This document shows, piece by piece, positions 51,531-63,200 of a stretch of DNA of 64,000 nt. The notes beneath the pieces are model-generated. The model was not told where the DNA came from. It saw only the letters and a program-made list of their open reading frames with translations, and ran no database searches. The position numbers and the translations under genes are program-made. This DNA comes from Oxalobacteraceae bacterium. Its GTDB lineage: Bacteria; Pseudomonadota; Gammaproteobacteria; Burkholderiales; Burkholderiaceae_D. Location: positions 82,644 through 146,643 of the forward strand of contig CANFLV010000006.1 of assembly GCA_947448025.1 (NCBI GenBank), given 5' to 3'. Each line of letters opens with the position of its first letter. Within the stretch, counting starts at the first letter, position 1.

Positions 51531-53406
51531 AGCCAGACAAGACATTCAGCGGGCCTTGTTGATCCTGCTGATTTTGTTCGGGCTGGGTGGTGAGGTTGCC
51601 GCTAGTGAAGCCGGCGGACAGGAGTTGCCTGTTTCCGTCCTGATTTCTGATGCACTCGTCGTGCCCGGTGCGGACGCTGCCTGGCGTGAAGTCGCAACCC
51701 CCCATCGCGAAGTCAAGCCCGCCGGCAAGGATCTCGTCACCTATTGGTACAAGGCTGATTTTATATTTGGCGTCGGGTCAGATGCATCCTGGATCCTGTT
51801 GCCAAGGATGCGTAACGGCGGCAAGGTCTTTGTCAACGGCATCGAAGTGGAGAGGCTGCAGGAGTCGACGCCTGACTTCCAGATGCGCTGGCGTCATCCA
51901 CAATTGCTTTACCTGCCTATTTCAGCGCTTCATGTTGGCCACAACCAGATTGCCATTCGAACACCCTCGCGTGAGCTGCGCACGACTTTTGGCGGCATTC
52001 AGATTGGGTCCGAGACTGCCTTGCGTGCCATGCACGATCGCTGGATATTCTGGGATCACACTCTAAATGACTTGCTTAGCGGTGCCGCGCTATGTATCGG
52101 CGCATTTATTAGCGTGATCTGGCTCTACCGGCGCAAGGAGCGCACGTTTGGCTTGTTCGGGCTGTCCTTGCTGTTCTGGAGCGCGTTCATCTTCCTTTTC
52201 CGGGCGACAGAAGTGCCGATGGTGCTGTTTTCGCAATGGGTCGCGGCCTGCTATTTCACCTTGGGCGGCTTCTTCACGATCCTCATGCTCAGCCTGATCC
52301 GGTTCTACGGTGTGCGTAAGCGCTGGCTGACGCGCGTGCTAATGGGTCATTGGCTGGGCTCAAGCTTGCTTTACCTGGCGGGCGGGGATGCGGTTCGGGC
52401 ATCGATCGATATCATCTGGATCGCAGGTTTTCTACCGATGCTAATCTACAGTTTCGTGCTGACAGTAAAGGCGACAGTTCGCCGACCGAGCATGTTGAAC
52501 TTTGGAATCCTGATCGCCTTTTTAATGGTATTTCTGGCCTTATTGCATGACTACGCGGCGCGCCATGGCATGTTCAATCTGCCGGAATCATATCGTCTGC
52601 ACATGGCCATTCCTGGATTGCTGATCATGGCCGGCATGGTGGCCATGGGGCGCTATGTGGGTTCACTTAATCGAGCCGATCGCTTACGCAAAGAATTCGC
52701 TCGCCGACTCGTCAGCCGTGATGCGGCCAATCAGGCCGGCTATGCAAGCCTGCGCGACGCTGACAAGGAGCGCGTCATGATCGACGAGCGCCAGCGCATC
52801 ATGCGCGAAATGCACGACGGCATTGGCTCGCATCTGCTGTCGACCCTCGTCATCGCCCAGCGTGGCAGTGCAACGCAGGATGAACTTGTCGAAATGCTCA
52901 AGGAATGTGTGGATGAAATGCGCCTGACGATTGATACATTTTCACCCACCGATCCTGACCTCCTGTCGATATTGGGGAATTTCCGTTTTCGCATGGAGTC
53001 GCGTTTCAAGGCTGTGGGTATCAAGCTCATCTGGCGTAACCACGCTCTGCCGAATCAGTTTGATCTGGGCGCTGATGCTGGTCTGCAGGTATTGCGCATC
53101 TTGCAGGAAGCTTTGACGAATGTGTTGAAGCATGCGGGTGCGCAGATGGTGGAGATTACGGTAACTTACCGGGAGGATGGTCTCTCGATCCGGATTCGGG
53201 ATGATGGCGTCGGAATCAGCCCAGTGACGCCCGAGGGAGGGCAAGGTCTGGGGAATATGCGACTTAGGGCAGGCAAAATTGGCGCTGCGCTCTCGATCTC
53301 CAGGGTGGCGCACGGTACGGAAATTTTGCTCGATGTGCCCGTTAATCCCGTATCGCGACATCCCCGGCCGATGATGCCGATAGCGACTTCACATGCCATT
53401 GCCTGA
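51499..53406 (+). CDS. Membrane sensor histidine kinase (NarX-like HisKA_3, 7TM-type sensory region)
   Basis: Jelly-roll-like periplasmic N-terminus, seven or so TM helices, ERQRIMREMHDGIGSHLLSTL, RIRDDGVGISPVTPEGGQGLGNMRLRA; overlaps end of RR copy 2. Confidence 0.9.
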   Translation: MRPAGWGSLNKARQDIQRALLILLILFGLGGEVAASEAGGQELPVSVLISDALVVPGADAAWREVATPHREVKPAGKDLVTYWYKADFIFGVGSDASWILLPRMRNGGKVFVNGIEVERLQESTPDFQMRWRHPQLLYLPISALHVGHNQIAIRTPSRELRTTFGGIQIGSETALRAMHDRWIFWDHTLNDLLSGAALCIGAFISVIWLYRRKERTFGLFGLSLLFWSAFIFLFRATEVPMVLFSQWVAACYFTLGGFFTILMLSLIRFYGVRKRWLTRVLMGHWLGSSLLYLAGGDAVRASIDIIWIAGFLPMLIYSFVLTVKATVRRPSMLNFGILIAFLMVFLALLHDYAARHGMFNLPESYRLHMAIPGLLIMAGMVAMGRYVGSLNRADRLRKEFARRLVSRDAANQAGYASLRDADKERVMIDERQRIMREMHDGIGSHLLSTLVIAQRGSATQDELVEMLKECVDEMRLTIDTFSPTDPDLLSILGNFRFRMESRFKAVGIKLIWRNHALPNQFDLGADAGLQVLRILQEALTNVLKHAGAQMVEITVTYREDGLSIRIRDDGVGISPVTPEGGQGLGNMRLRAGKIGAALSISRVAHGTEILLDVPVNPVSRHPRPMMPIATSHAIA

Positions 53407-53496
53407 GTCCCGCCGCACAGGTACAACTTCAAAACACGACGCAATGGGCTTTATCCAGCTAGCCACCGCTGCTTGATTGGACGGTTCCGCAATTTA

Positions 53497-53516
53497 GTTA
53501 TATTTCTTTATAGCAA
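53497..53516. promoter_or_regulatory. Shared 20-nt element, copy 2 (opposite orientation)
   Basis: GTTATATTTCTTTATAGCAA; reverse complement differs at one base from 50758-50777. Confidence 0.6.
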
Positions 53517-53703
53517 TATCCCTGATTTAAGGGATGTGCCTCTTATAAGTCTCCCTCTAACATTCCGGTTATCTGCTATTTCGGTTGGCGAGAGGCTATT
53601 CCTGCTCGTTTATCGGCTTAGTTTAGCCTGAGTTTTTTGCGTATTCATTAGAGAGTGCGCTCACGTTTTTGCTTTGCAGCGAATAATTTTAGGAACATCG
53701 TCA

Positions 53704-56700
53704 ATGCCTTCACCTGTTACGCCGTCCCTCGGTTCGCCAATTACATTGAGCGAGAATCAAATCAAGCTCACCAAGCTGTACTTGGCTGGCTTCGGTCGTG
53801 CCCCTGAATCTTCCGGGCTCGCCTACTGGGAAAGCGAGATGGCTGGCGGGAAGACGATGGACGCAATCGTGCGCACCGTATTCAGCCTGTCGATTGTCAA
53901 AGCGATTTACCCGGATTCAATGAGCAATGGCGAATTCCTGACTGCGGTTTACAAGAACGTGTTCGGCAAAGTGCCTGATACCGACGGCCTCAATTATTGG
54001 CTTGGGCAATTGGGTAAGGGTACGGAGCGTAGCGCGCTGGTCATGACCATGATCGATGCTGGACTGGGCACACCGGCGGGTACCCCGGGCAAGGCCTTTC
54101 TGACGAATCGCTTCGATACATCGCAATACGCCGTGGCGCAGCAGCTCGCCCAGAACAAGGAAATTTCAGTTCAAAAGCTGAAGGATATTCTTGCTGGTGT
54201 GACCGCCGACACCGCGAGCGTCGTCGCCGCCGAAAAGGCCGTAGATCAGTTCAGCGGCCTGGCTGTCGCCGGTAAGGCCGTCGACGGCTATTTGAGCGGA
54301 GCGACCGTCTTTGCAGATACCAATGGTGATGGCATTCAAAATCCAGGTGAGGCGAGCACCACGACAGATGCCAACGGTAACTTTGTCCTGACCGGCGCAA
54401 AAGGCACGCTGATAGTCAGCGGAGGCACGGATCTGACAACAGGTAAAGCGTTTCAGGGTGTATTGAAGTCGCCCGAAGGCTCGTCGGTCATCAATCCGCT
54501 TACGACCGTGCAACAGGGATTCATTGCATCTGGTCTAAGCGTTGCCGACGCACAGGCGAAAGTCGCCAAAGCACTTGGCTTTGACGCCGGCACGATTGAT
54601 CTGACGACCTTTGATCCGCTGGCCACCTCGCAGGATAAGAACGCCAGTGCAGCGCAGATTGCTCTCGGTGTTCAGATGCAGGCTGAAGCAGCGAAGGTGG
54701 CGAATTTTATCGTTGCAGCCGGACAGACGCTTGTCGGTGCTGCAGGGGGTAGCGCCAAACTTGATCTTAATGCGGCGATGGACGGCATTGTTAAATCGCT
54801 GGTCAGTGCAATTGGTAAGGACACTGACGGGATTGTGAGTCTGGCGGATTCAAAATTGCTGTCCACTGTTTTGGTCGATAGCGTCAAGCTTACAGGTGAT
54901 GCTGACCTGATTGCCGCCAGCACCAAGGTCACTGCCCTCGCCAATGATTTCGCCACCGTGTCAGCGGCGGCGGCAGCAAATGTTGACAAGGCAGTGAGTG
55001 CGGGTGGTGACGCGAGCAAGGTGCTGGCGAGTATTGGTCAGGCCTCTGTGGTCGCGCAGGGCGATATGACGAGTCAGCTGCTCACCGCGGCGTCGGGTAG
55101 CGGCGATTTGTCGGCGTTGACGACGACGTTCAGTACGGCCGGGTTTGAGGCCGCGGCGGTCAAAGCCGTTGTTGCCAATACGATTGCGCCGACGGCTGCG
55201 CCGACAGTCGCGCCTACTTCAGCACCCACTTCAGCACCCACTTCTGCGCCGACGAGTGCCCCGACTTCGGCCCCAACCGCTGCGCCTACTGCAGCGCCGA
55301 CCGCCGCTCCCACATTCAATGTCAGCGGCAGTAGCGTCACCATTAGTGATGTTGATAACAGCCATATCGCGAGTGCAGGCGATACGATCACAATCACATT
55401 GAGTCAGCCTGTTACCGCTTCACGCATTTCGATCACAGACCTCTCGCTGTCAGGTGGTCATACATTCGGCACTGCGGCGACACTGACTGCGGTGAGTCCT
55501 GTCGGGGTTGTAGCAACCAGTTTTACAGTAACCCTTGGTGCAAGTCCGACCGTCGCTGCGAATGACACCATTACGTTGGCAAAGACAGGCTTGGTCAGCG
55601 CGACCAATATTGCGGCCAGCAGCAATGTGACATTTTCGGTTCCGGTTTTAGAGACCGTCGCACCGACGCTGGCTTCAAGTGCGCCTGCCGATAATGCGAT
55701 CAATTTTGTGCCGACCGAGAATCTTGTACTAACGTTCTCCGAGCCTGTGCGGCTGGCGACCGCCGGCACCATTACCCTCTACAACGCCAGTAACGTGGTC
55801 GTCGAAATATTCGACCTCGCCACTAACCTCACTGGCAAGGTTACCGTGAGCGGCAGTACCGTAACGATTAATCCAACTGCTAATCTCGGGTCGAGTACCG
55901 GCTATTACCTCAAGATCAGCAGTGGCGCGATTCTTGATCTTCCTGGCAATGTTTATGCGGGCATAACTGATGCCACCACGCTCAATTTCACGACTGCCGA
56001 TGTATTGCCACCGACATTAGAGTCCTCGACTGTCAACGGTAATACGATAGTGCTGACGTTTAACGAGGCGCTGGACGCTGCCCATCTACCTTCTGCGTCC
56101 GCCTTCATTGTGAATGTCAACGGTGTTGCCAATGCTGTTACTGCCTTGGTCGCTGACGGTACGGCCAAAACGGTGACCCTGACTTTGACCAATACGGTGC
56201 TCAATGGTCGGTCGGTTGAGTTCAGTTATACCGATCCCACTTCCGGCAATGACGTCAATGCGGTCCAGGACGTTGCGGGTAACGATTTGGTGACGATTGC
56301 CAATCATGCCGTCATCAACCTGACTGCTGCGCCCGTCATGTCCCAAACGACAGGTAACGACATCATCAACGCAATTCAAGGCAATGTTATGGCCGCGGTT
56401 GCATTTGATGCAGGCTCTGGCAACGACCAATACGTCATCAACAGCGACGTCGCAAATCATCCGGCAAACATCAATATCAGTAGTTTTTCAACTGGCGATA
56501 AGCTGGTCTTTGATGCGCCGGCTGGCGCGACCTTGGCATCGCTCAGTGCTCTTTATCAGATCGCGGACAACGGCACCAATATCACTTTGGTCAGTAACGT
56601 TGGCGGCAGCGTGCAACAGGTCGTGCTGACTGGATTAACCGGAAGCCGAGCGGCCGTGGGTGGCTCCGTTGATAATTTGACGGAACTGTCCAGCTTCCTT

Positions 56701-57165
56701 GGTGTAGGGGCGATTTTTGTTGATCAGTCTGATGCTACAGCGGCCGGATTGGGCAACCTCACGTCACCCTCCTTGGTCGAGACGTTTGGGAGTGATGTAA
56801 TAAATGCGAATCAGGGCAGCGTATTTACTGCACCCAGGGTATTCAACGCGTCCAATGGTAATGACCAGTATGTAATTAACACCCTGGTGGCGAACGCGAC
56901 CGCGAATATCAAGATCACGGGTTTTGGCACCGGCGACAAGCTGGTCTTCGATGCTGCTGATGCAGCTGTTCTGACGAACTTGAATTCCATCTACTCAATT
57001 TCCGACAATACCCAAGACATCACGCTTTACGCCAACGTCGGCGGCAGCATTCAGCAAATTACACTCGTTGGCCTCAATGGCGATCGCACGGCAGTTGGCG
57101 GTGCGATCGACAATATGACTGAACTATCGACTTTCCTTGGCGCCGGCGCAATTGTGCTGATCTGA
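53704..57165 (+). CDS. DUF4214-domain secreted protein with Ig-like domains, probable type I secretion substrate
   Basis: N-terminal LTKLYLAGFGRAPESSGLAYWESEMAGG (DUF4214), APTx linker, Ig-like SVTISDVDN... and APTLASSAPADNAINF... domains, two C-terminal GNDQYVIN-containing repeats. Confidence 0.87.
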   Translation: MPSPVTPSLGSPITLSENQIKLTKLYLAGFGRAPESSGLAYWESEMAGGKTMDAIVRTVFSLSIVKAIYPDSMSNGEFLTAVYKNVFGKVPDTDGLNYWLGQLGKGTERSALVMTMIDAGLGTPAGTPGKAFLTNRFDTSQYAVAQQLAQNKEISVQKLKDILAGVTADTASVVAAEKAVDQFSGLAVAGKAVDGYLSGATVFADTNGDGIQNPGEASTTTDANGNFVLTGAKGTLIVSGGTDLTTGKAFQGVLKSPEGSSVINPLTTVQQGFIASGLSVADAQAKVAKALGFDAGTIDLTTFDPLATSQDKNASAAQIALGVQMQAEAAKVANFIVAAGQTLVGAAGGSAKLDLNAAMDGIVKSLVSAIGKDTDGIVSLADSKLLSTVLVDSVKLTGDADLIAASTKVTALANDFATVSAAAAANVDKAVSAGGDASKVLASIGQASVVAQGDMTSQLLTAASGSGDLSALTTTFSTAGFEAAAVKAVVANTIAPTAAPTVAPTSAPTSAPTSAPTSAPTSAPTAAPTAAPTAAPTFNVSGSSVTISDVDNSHIASAGDTITITLSQPVTASRISITDLSLSGGHTFGTAATLTAVSPVGVVATSFTVTLGASPTVAANDTITLAKTGLVSATNIAASSNVTFSVPVLETVAPTLASSAPADNAINFVPTENLVLTFSEPVRLATAGTITLYNASNVVVEIFDLATNLTGKVTVSGSTVTINPTANLGSSTGYYLKISSGAILDLPGNVYAGITDATTLNFTTADVLPPTLESSTVNGNTIVLTFNEALDAAHLPSASAFIVNVNGVANAVTALVADGTAKTVTLTLTNTVLNGRSVEFSYTDPTSGNDVNAVQDVAGNDLVTIANHAVINLTAAPVMSQTTGNDIINAIQGNVMAAVAFDAGSGNDQYVINSDVANHPANINISSFSTGDKLVFDAPAGATLASLSALYQIADNGTNITLVSNVGGSVQQVVLTGLTGSRAAVGGSVDNLTELSSFLGVGAIFVDQSDATAAGLGNLTSPSLVETFGSDVINANQGSVFTAPRVFNASNGNDQYVINTLVANATANIKITGFGTGDKLVFDAADAAVLTNLNSIYSISDNTQDITLYANVGGSIQQITLVGLNGDRTAVGGAIDNMTELSTFLGAGAIVLI
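55186..55314 (+). repeat. Tetrapeptide (APTx) tandem repeat, about 10.75 copies
   Basis: APTAAPTVAPTSAPTSAPTSAPTSAPTSAPTAAPTAAPTAAPT encoded by degenerate 12-nt units. Confidence 0.92.
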
Positions 57166-57211
57166 ACACCAAGTCTCTCTTATTAAATTAGCTTAAAACG
57201 GACTCATTAAA

Positions 57212-60200
57212 ATGGCCATACTTATCTCCACCACAGGCGTCGAATATTCTTTCGGTTCAGCAGACACGGAAAACACATTTTATGGCCGCGCTGACGCGAC
57301 AGAGGCGCTGACTTACAGCGGGACTGGCAGCCTGAAAGTGATGGATGTGTCGTCTGGTGACAGGATCAACCTGACGGAAGGGAGCGCCGGCTGGCAAGTC
57401 AAAGTACTCGGCAATTCCGTGTACGCCATGAATGGCGCACGCACGATTGAGTTGGGTTCGTTTATTGCTGGCGAGACTGTGGTGTTGGGGTTTAATGGGG
57501 GGCAGACAATTTCGATCGCTGCTGCTGCGGCAAATTCATCATCGCCGACTGTTTATACGGCTACGCCGAGCACTGGCACTCCCGTTACTTTGACGAATGC
57601 ATTGCAGAGTATTTTGAATGTCTTGCCTGACACGATCCCTCCAACAATAGCGATCACCAGCGACAAGACAGCGCTAAATGCTAGCGGTACGGCATCGATT
57701 TCGTTCGTATTGTCAGAGGCCTCGAGCAATTTTGATGCAAGTGATATTACGGTTAGTGGCGGCACGCTGAGTGGATTTGCCGGCAGTGGAACAAACTACA
57801 CGGCGGTGTTCACGCCCACGGCTGGAAGTGTGGCAAACGGCGTTATAAGTGTTGGTAACAGCAAGTTCGCCGATGCCGCAGGCAACCTCAATGTAGATGG
57901 TGCCGATGCAAATAATCAAGTCACAATTACGGTGGATACGGTATTTCCAGGTGCGCCAACGATTGGAACGGTGGCTGGTAATGATGTAGTAAATAACAGT
58001 GAAGGAACAGCTGGATTTGCTATTGCAGGTAAAGGTGAAGTCGGGGCAACTGTTGCGCTCAATTTTACGAGCGGTCGTACTTTAGCTGGTGGAAATACTG
58101 CATTGGTCAATAGCAGTGGCGATTGGACTGTTGCTGTAACGTCAGCGGATGTAACGGCATTTGGTCAAGGTAGCGAAACCGTTACAGCTGTGCAGCGTGA
58201 TGCGGCGGGAAATCTGGGAAGTGCTGCCACTTCGACGACATTTACGGTGGACACAGTTGTCCAAGCGGTCAAGGCTGTGACCCTGTTTGCTGCCGATGGC
58301 ACAACGCCAGTGGGAAGTTACGACTCGATTCAGCTTGCGATCAATGCAGCGACTGATGGTCAAGTCATCAAAATTGCAGCAGGTACTTACTCGGGACTGG
58401 GTGAAATCCATGTCAACAAGGCGGTATCGATTATCGGTGTTGATGCCAATGGTGACGCGAATACCCAAGAAGTAATTATTAATTCGACAGGCCGAACTTT
58501 CGTCATTGACGGCACAGTCGGTGCTGTCTCGATTTCTGGCATACGGGTTAATGGTGGAACGGAAGGCGTATCGGTTGATGGTTCGAGCTCGGTGGCTACC
58601 GTGTCATCTGTCTCAGTAACGAACAGCACGTTTGCGAGTCAGCTAAACGCTGGTTTGGTCATCGGCTTAAACAATCCCGCATCAGCACTTGGCGCATTGA
58701 CGGTCACGAATGTAGTGTTCGATCAGTCCGCGCCAAGCTCAGTTACAAAAGCGGATGCGCAATCTGCTGCCGGCATCATGATGTTTGGTTTTGATGTAGG
58801 CCACGCTACATTTAGTGAAGTTAAGGTGATCGGCGGCGCGACGACGGCAATAACATCGCCTTGGTATGGCATTCAAATTCAAGGTGCGCAGAACAATCAG
58901 CTTTCATCCGTCGGGACGTGGCAAGGTGCGGGTCCTTCTCTCACCGGTGCCATTGTCATGACAGGCGTGACCGTCGAGGGTGGCTTTAACAAGAATGCTG
59001 TGGTGGTCTATAACTACGCAGATATTTCCGGGCTCAGCATTAACGGACTTGACCTTAGTAAGACGGTATCCGGTTGGGGCGCAGCGCTCAATGTTGATGG
59101 GATTAAAAATAGCTATGACGCATCAGGATGGAATTTAACGCTGGGATCGAATAACACGACGTTGCAAGACGAGACCATTTCCCAAGGTGTAATGAACCGG
59201 ACAATCAGCGGTAGTACCAGTGCGGATATTCTAATTAGCAAGACTGGTGCTGACACACTCGTTGGCGGCAAAGGGGACGATTCATTTATTGGAGGTGATG
59301 GGAACGACAGCATTGATGGAGGCGTGGGTGCGGATACTGCCGTAGTTTATGCCACTCCAACATTTGCGCGCGACAGCAATGGCAAGTTGACTGTAACGAC
59401 TGCCTATGATGGCACTGACACACTGATGAATGTTGAGTCTGTGCAGCAAATGACGAGTGCGACAGTACTTGGGACGAAGTTCGTAATTGTCGATGCGTAT
59501 GCGAATCTTGATGCGGCGATATCTGCGGCGACAAGTGGTAATGTCCTTGTTAAATCAGGGACTCTCGAATTGACGCTTTCTCAGTCTCAATCTTTGCAGG
59601 CCAAAGGTGTAACGACTTATAGCGGCGACACAATTAAGGTGACGAGCGACATTACTGCCCCGACCTTGGCCGTATCAAATATTGTTGACAGCGATAGTGA
59701 TGATGTCATCAAGGTTAGCGATGTTGTAATTTACACCGTAACATTTAGCGAGGACATTGATTCTTCGACGGTGAGCGCTGCTGACTTCACTAATGCGGGT
59801 ACATCGACTGTAACAATTGGCGCTATCTCCGAGACTTCTGCAGGCGTATTTTCTGTTTCAGTAACCCCGACAACAGCGGGTACCTTGCAACTGCAAGTGC
59901 CTCAAGGGGCGGTGATTAAGGACATCGCAGGTAATTCGCTGAACACGGCAAGTGCAATACAGGATGGGCAAACGATTACTGTTGATGGGATTGCTCCAAC
60001 GCTGGCAACGTCGGCAATTATCGATAGCGATGCCGATAACATAATTTCGGTAGGTGAGACTGTGCAGTACACGCTGACCTTCAGTGAGGACATCGATGCT
60101 GCCACGGTGAGCGTTGCTGACTTCTCGAATGCAGGTACTGCCACCGTAATCATTGATGGTCTATCGAAAGTGTCACCTGGCGTATTTAATTTATCAGTTA

Positions 60201-63200
60201 CAGCGACTTCAGTGGGTGATGTGCGCTTGCAAATTCCTGTCGGCGCGTCAATCGCTGACATCGCGGGAAATGCACTGGTTACGACGAGTGCGATTGTCGA
60301 TGCTGATACGCTGACGGTGCCTGTCGCAGTTATTAAGCCGGTGATTTTGTTTGCCGCGGATGGAACAACGCAGGTGGGCGGTTACGACTCGATTCAATTG
60401 GCGATCAATGCAGCCGCTGATGGCCAAGTAATCAAAATTGCGGCGGGTACTTATTCAGGACTGGGTGAAATCCATGTCAACAAGGCGGTATCGATCGTCG
60501 GTGTTGACGCTAATGGTGACGCGAATACCCAAGAAGTAATTATTAATTCGACAGGCCGAACTTTCGTCATTGACGGCACAGTCGGTGCTGTATCGATTTC
60601 TGGCATACGGGTAAATGGTGGTACGGAAGGCGTATCGGTTGATGGTTCGAGCTCGGTGGCTACCGTGTCATCTGTCTCAGTAACGAACAGCACGTTTGCG
60701 AGTCAGCTAAACGCTGGTTTGGTCATCGGCTTAAACAATCCCGCATCAGCTCTAGGTGCTTTGACAGTAACGAATGTAGTTTTTGATCAGTCTGCTCCAA
60801 GTGCAGTAACAAAGACGGATGCACATTCTGCTGCCGGCATCATGATATTTGGCTTCGATGCGGGATCTGCGACATTTAGTAACGTTAAGGTAATTGGCGG
60901 TACGACAACGGCATCGACATCGCCTTGGTATGGTATTCAAATTCAAGGTGCTGAGAATAGCCAGCTTTCAGCTGCAGGAACTTGGCAAGGTACCGGTCCG
61001 TCGCTTACTGGTGCAATTGTCATGACGGACGTAGCTGTTGAAGGTAGCTTCAACAAGAATGCGGTCGTGGTCTACAACTATGCAGATATTACCGGGCTCA
61101 GTATTAACGGACTTGACCTGAGTAAGACGGTGTCTGGTTGGGGCGCAGCGCTTAATGTTGATGGCATTAAAAATAGCTACGATGCGTCGGCCTGGAATTT
61201 AACGCTTGGATCGAATAATACGACTCTGCAAGATGAAGCTTCTACCCAAGCTTCCGCGAGCCGGACGACGACTGGTACTAGCGGTACGGATATTCTGATT
61301 AGCAAGACAGGTGCTGATGCACTTATCGGTGGTATCGGCGACGATACGTTCATCGGTGGAACGGGGAACGACAGCATTGATGGTGGCACTGGTGTTGACA
61401 CTGCAGTAGTTTATGCAACGCCTACCTTTGGCCGTGATGGTAATGGCAAATTAACAGTCACGACAGCTAACGATGGTACCGACACACTCATGAATGTCGA
61501 GGCTGTGCAGCAAATGACGAGTGCCACAGCACTTGGTACGAAGTATATCGTTGTTGATGCATATACAAATCTTGATGCGGCGATTTCTGCCCTCGGCAGT
61601 GGCAACGTACTGGTCAAATCAGGTACTTTGAATGTTAGTCTTGCGCAGGCACAAGCTGTGCAGAGTAAAGGCGCGACTTTCCTTGCTGCCGATAACGTGA
61701 ATGTTACCGGTGCGACAGTAGCAGAGTTGACAGCGGCTAGTATGACGACGCTAGTGGCCGCTGGAGTAGATACCTTCACCACGAATGAAGTAATCAACAA
61801 AGCTACTTATGACGCCTGGGTTAGCGAAGCAGGATCGTCAGCAGCTATTGTTGCATCTAACAAGGATATTGTTGCGCCAACAATCAGCGCTGTCTCTGCT
61901 GATTGGGGTACAACGCTGAATGCTGCAGAAAGTAATAGTGCCGGCGCAGTGAGTGTAACCACTGTAGGTGCAGAGAATGGTCAGGTGGTGACCTTGTCGC
62001 TGGCGGGATCGTCCTACACCGGTATTGTAAATAACAACAGTGCGAGTGTTTTGGTGCCGTCGTCGGCGCTGAAGGCACTGACGGATGGTGTCAGCTACAC
62101 ATTGACGGCGAATGTTTCGGATCTGGCTGGTAATGCTGCAGCTGCTAATACGGTAACGAGTTTTTCTGTTGATAAGGCTGCGCCCGGTGCGCCATCGATT
62201 AATCAAATTTCATCTGATGATTTTGTCAATGCTGCTGAGTCAGGTGCTGGATTAAGCATTAGCGGCACGGGCGAAGTAGGTGCAACAGTCACATTTTCGT
62301 TCAGCAGCGGTGCTGCACTTACCGGAGGTAATACGGCGACAGTTCAATCGGACGGAACCTGGACAAAATCGCTCTCGGCTAATCAGGCATCTTCATTGTT
62401 TGGGCAGGGTAACGAGACAGTCACTGTTTTGCAACGTGATGCAGCCGGGAATCCGAGCGATGTCGTATCTCGCGACTTTAAGGTTGACACCGCTTTGCCA
62501 AACGCGAATGCCACGATTTTAGGACTTAGTGAAGATTCGGGTATAAGTTCAAACGATTACATTACTAATAAAAAAGTTCAATTAGTTTATGGATCATTGA
62601 ATCAATCACTTGGTAGTGATGAAAAAGTCCAGGTTAGTGCCGATGGTACCCACTGGGTTGATGCTTCTGTCGGTGGTAATCAATGGAACGCTACGGTCAT
62701 TTTGGCCGACGGCACAAATACGCTCAGTACCCGTACGATTGATGCTGCAGGCAACGTTTCATCTGGTGGAACGCATGGCTACACATTAGATAATGCAGCC
62801 CCTGGCGCACCGGTAGTCCCTTTGATTGCTGACGATAACGACGGCGCAGTGCTGACGAACAACAACACACCTGCGATGACGGTCACTGCAGAGGCGGGCT
62901 CTACTGTTGGTGTGTACATTGATGGCGCCTTTGTCGGCAATGCTACTGAAACGGCCGCTGGTTCCGGAAGTTTTACATTTACCAGTCCCACCTTGAGTGA
63001 TGGTGTCCATAGTTTCAGCACCAGAGCAACAGATGCTGCCGGTAACTTGGGTGCATCCAGTACTGCACGTGCTGTGACAGTAGATACAAAAGTAAATGCA
63101 GGTATTCTTCATTTTGAGAACCTTTCTAACGGATTTGGTTCCCCTTTAAATACGTCTGATCCGATATTTGATCTGCAGTTGGATGGTAACGACGCTGGAA

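Noticed and set aside
58387-58629. Near-identical minus-strand ORFs at 58387-58629 and 60451-60693 as a possible gene family
   Set aside because: They are antisense shadows of the duplicated adhesin module, spaced by the same 2064 nt.
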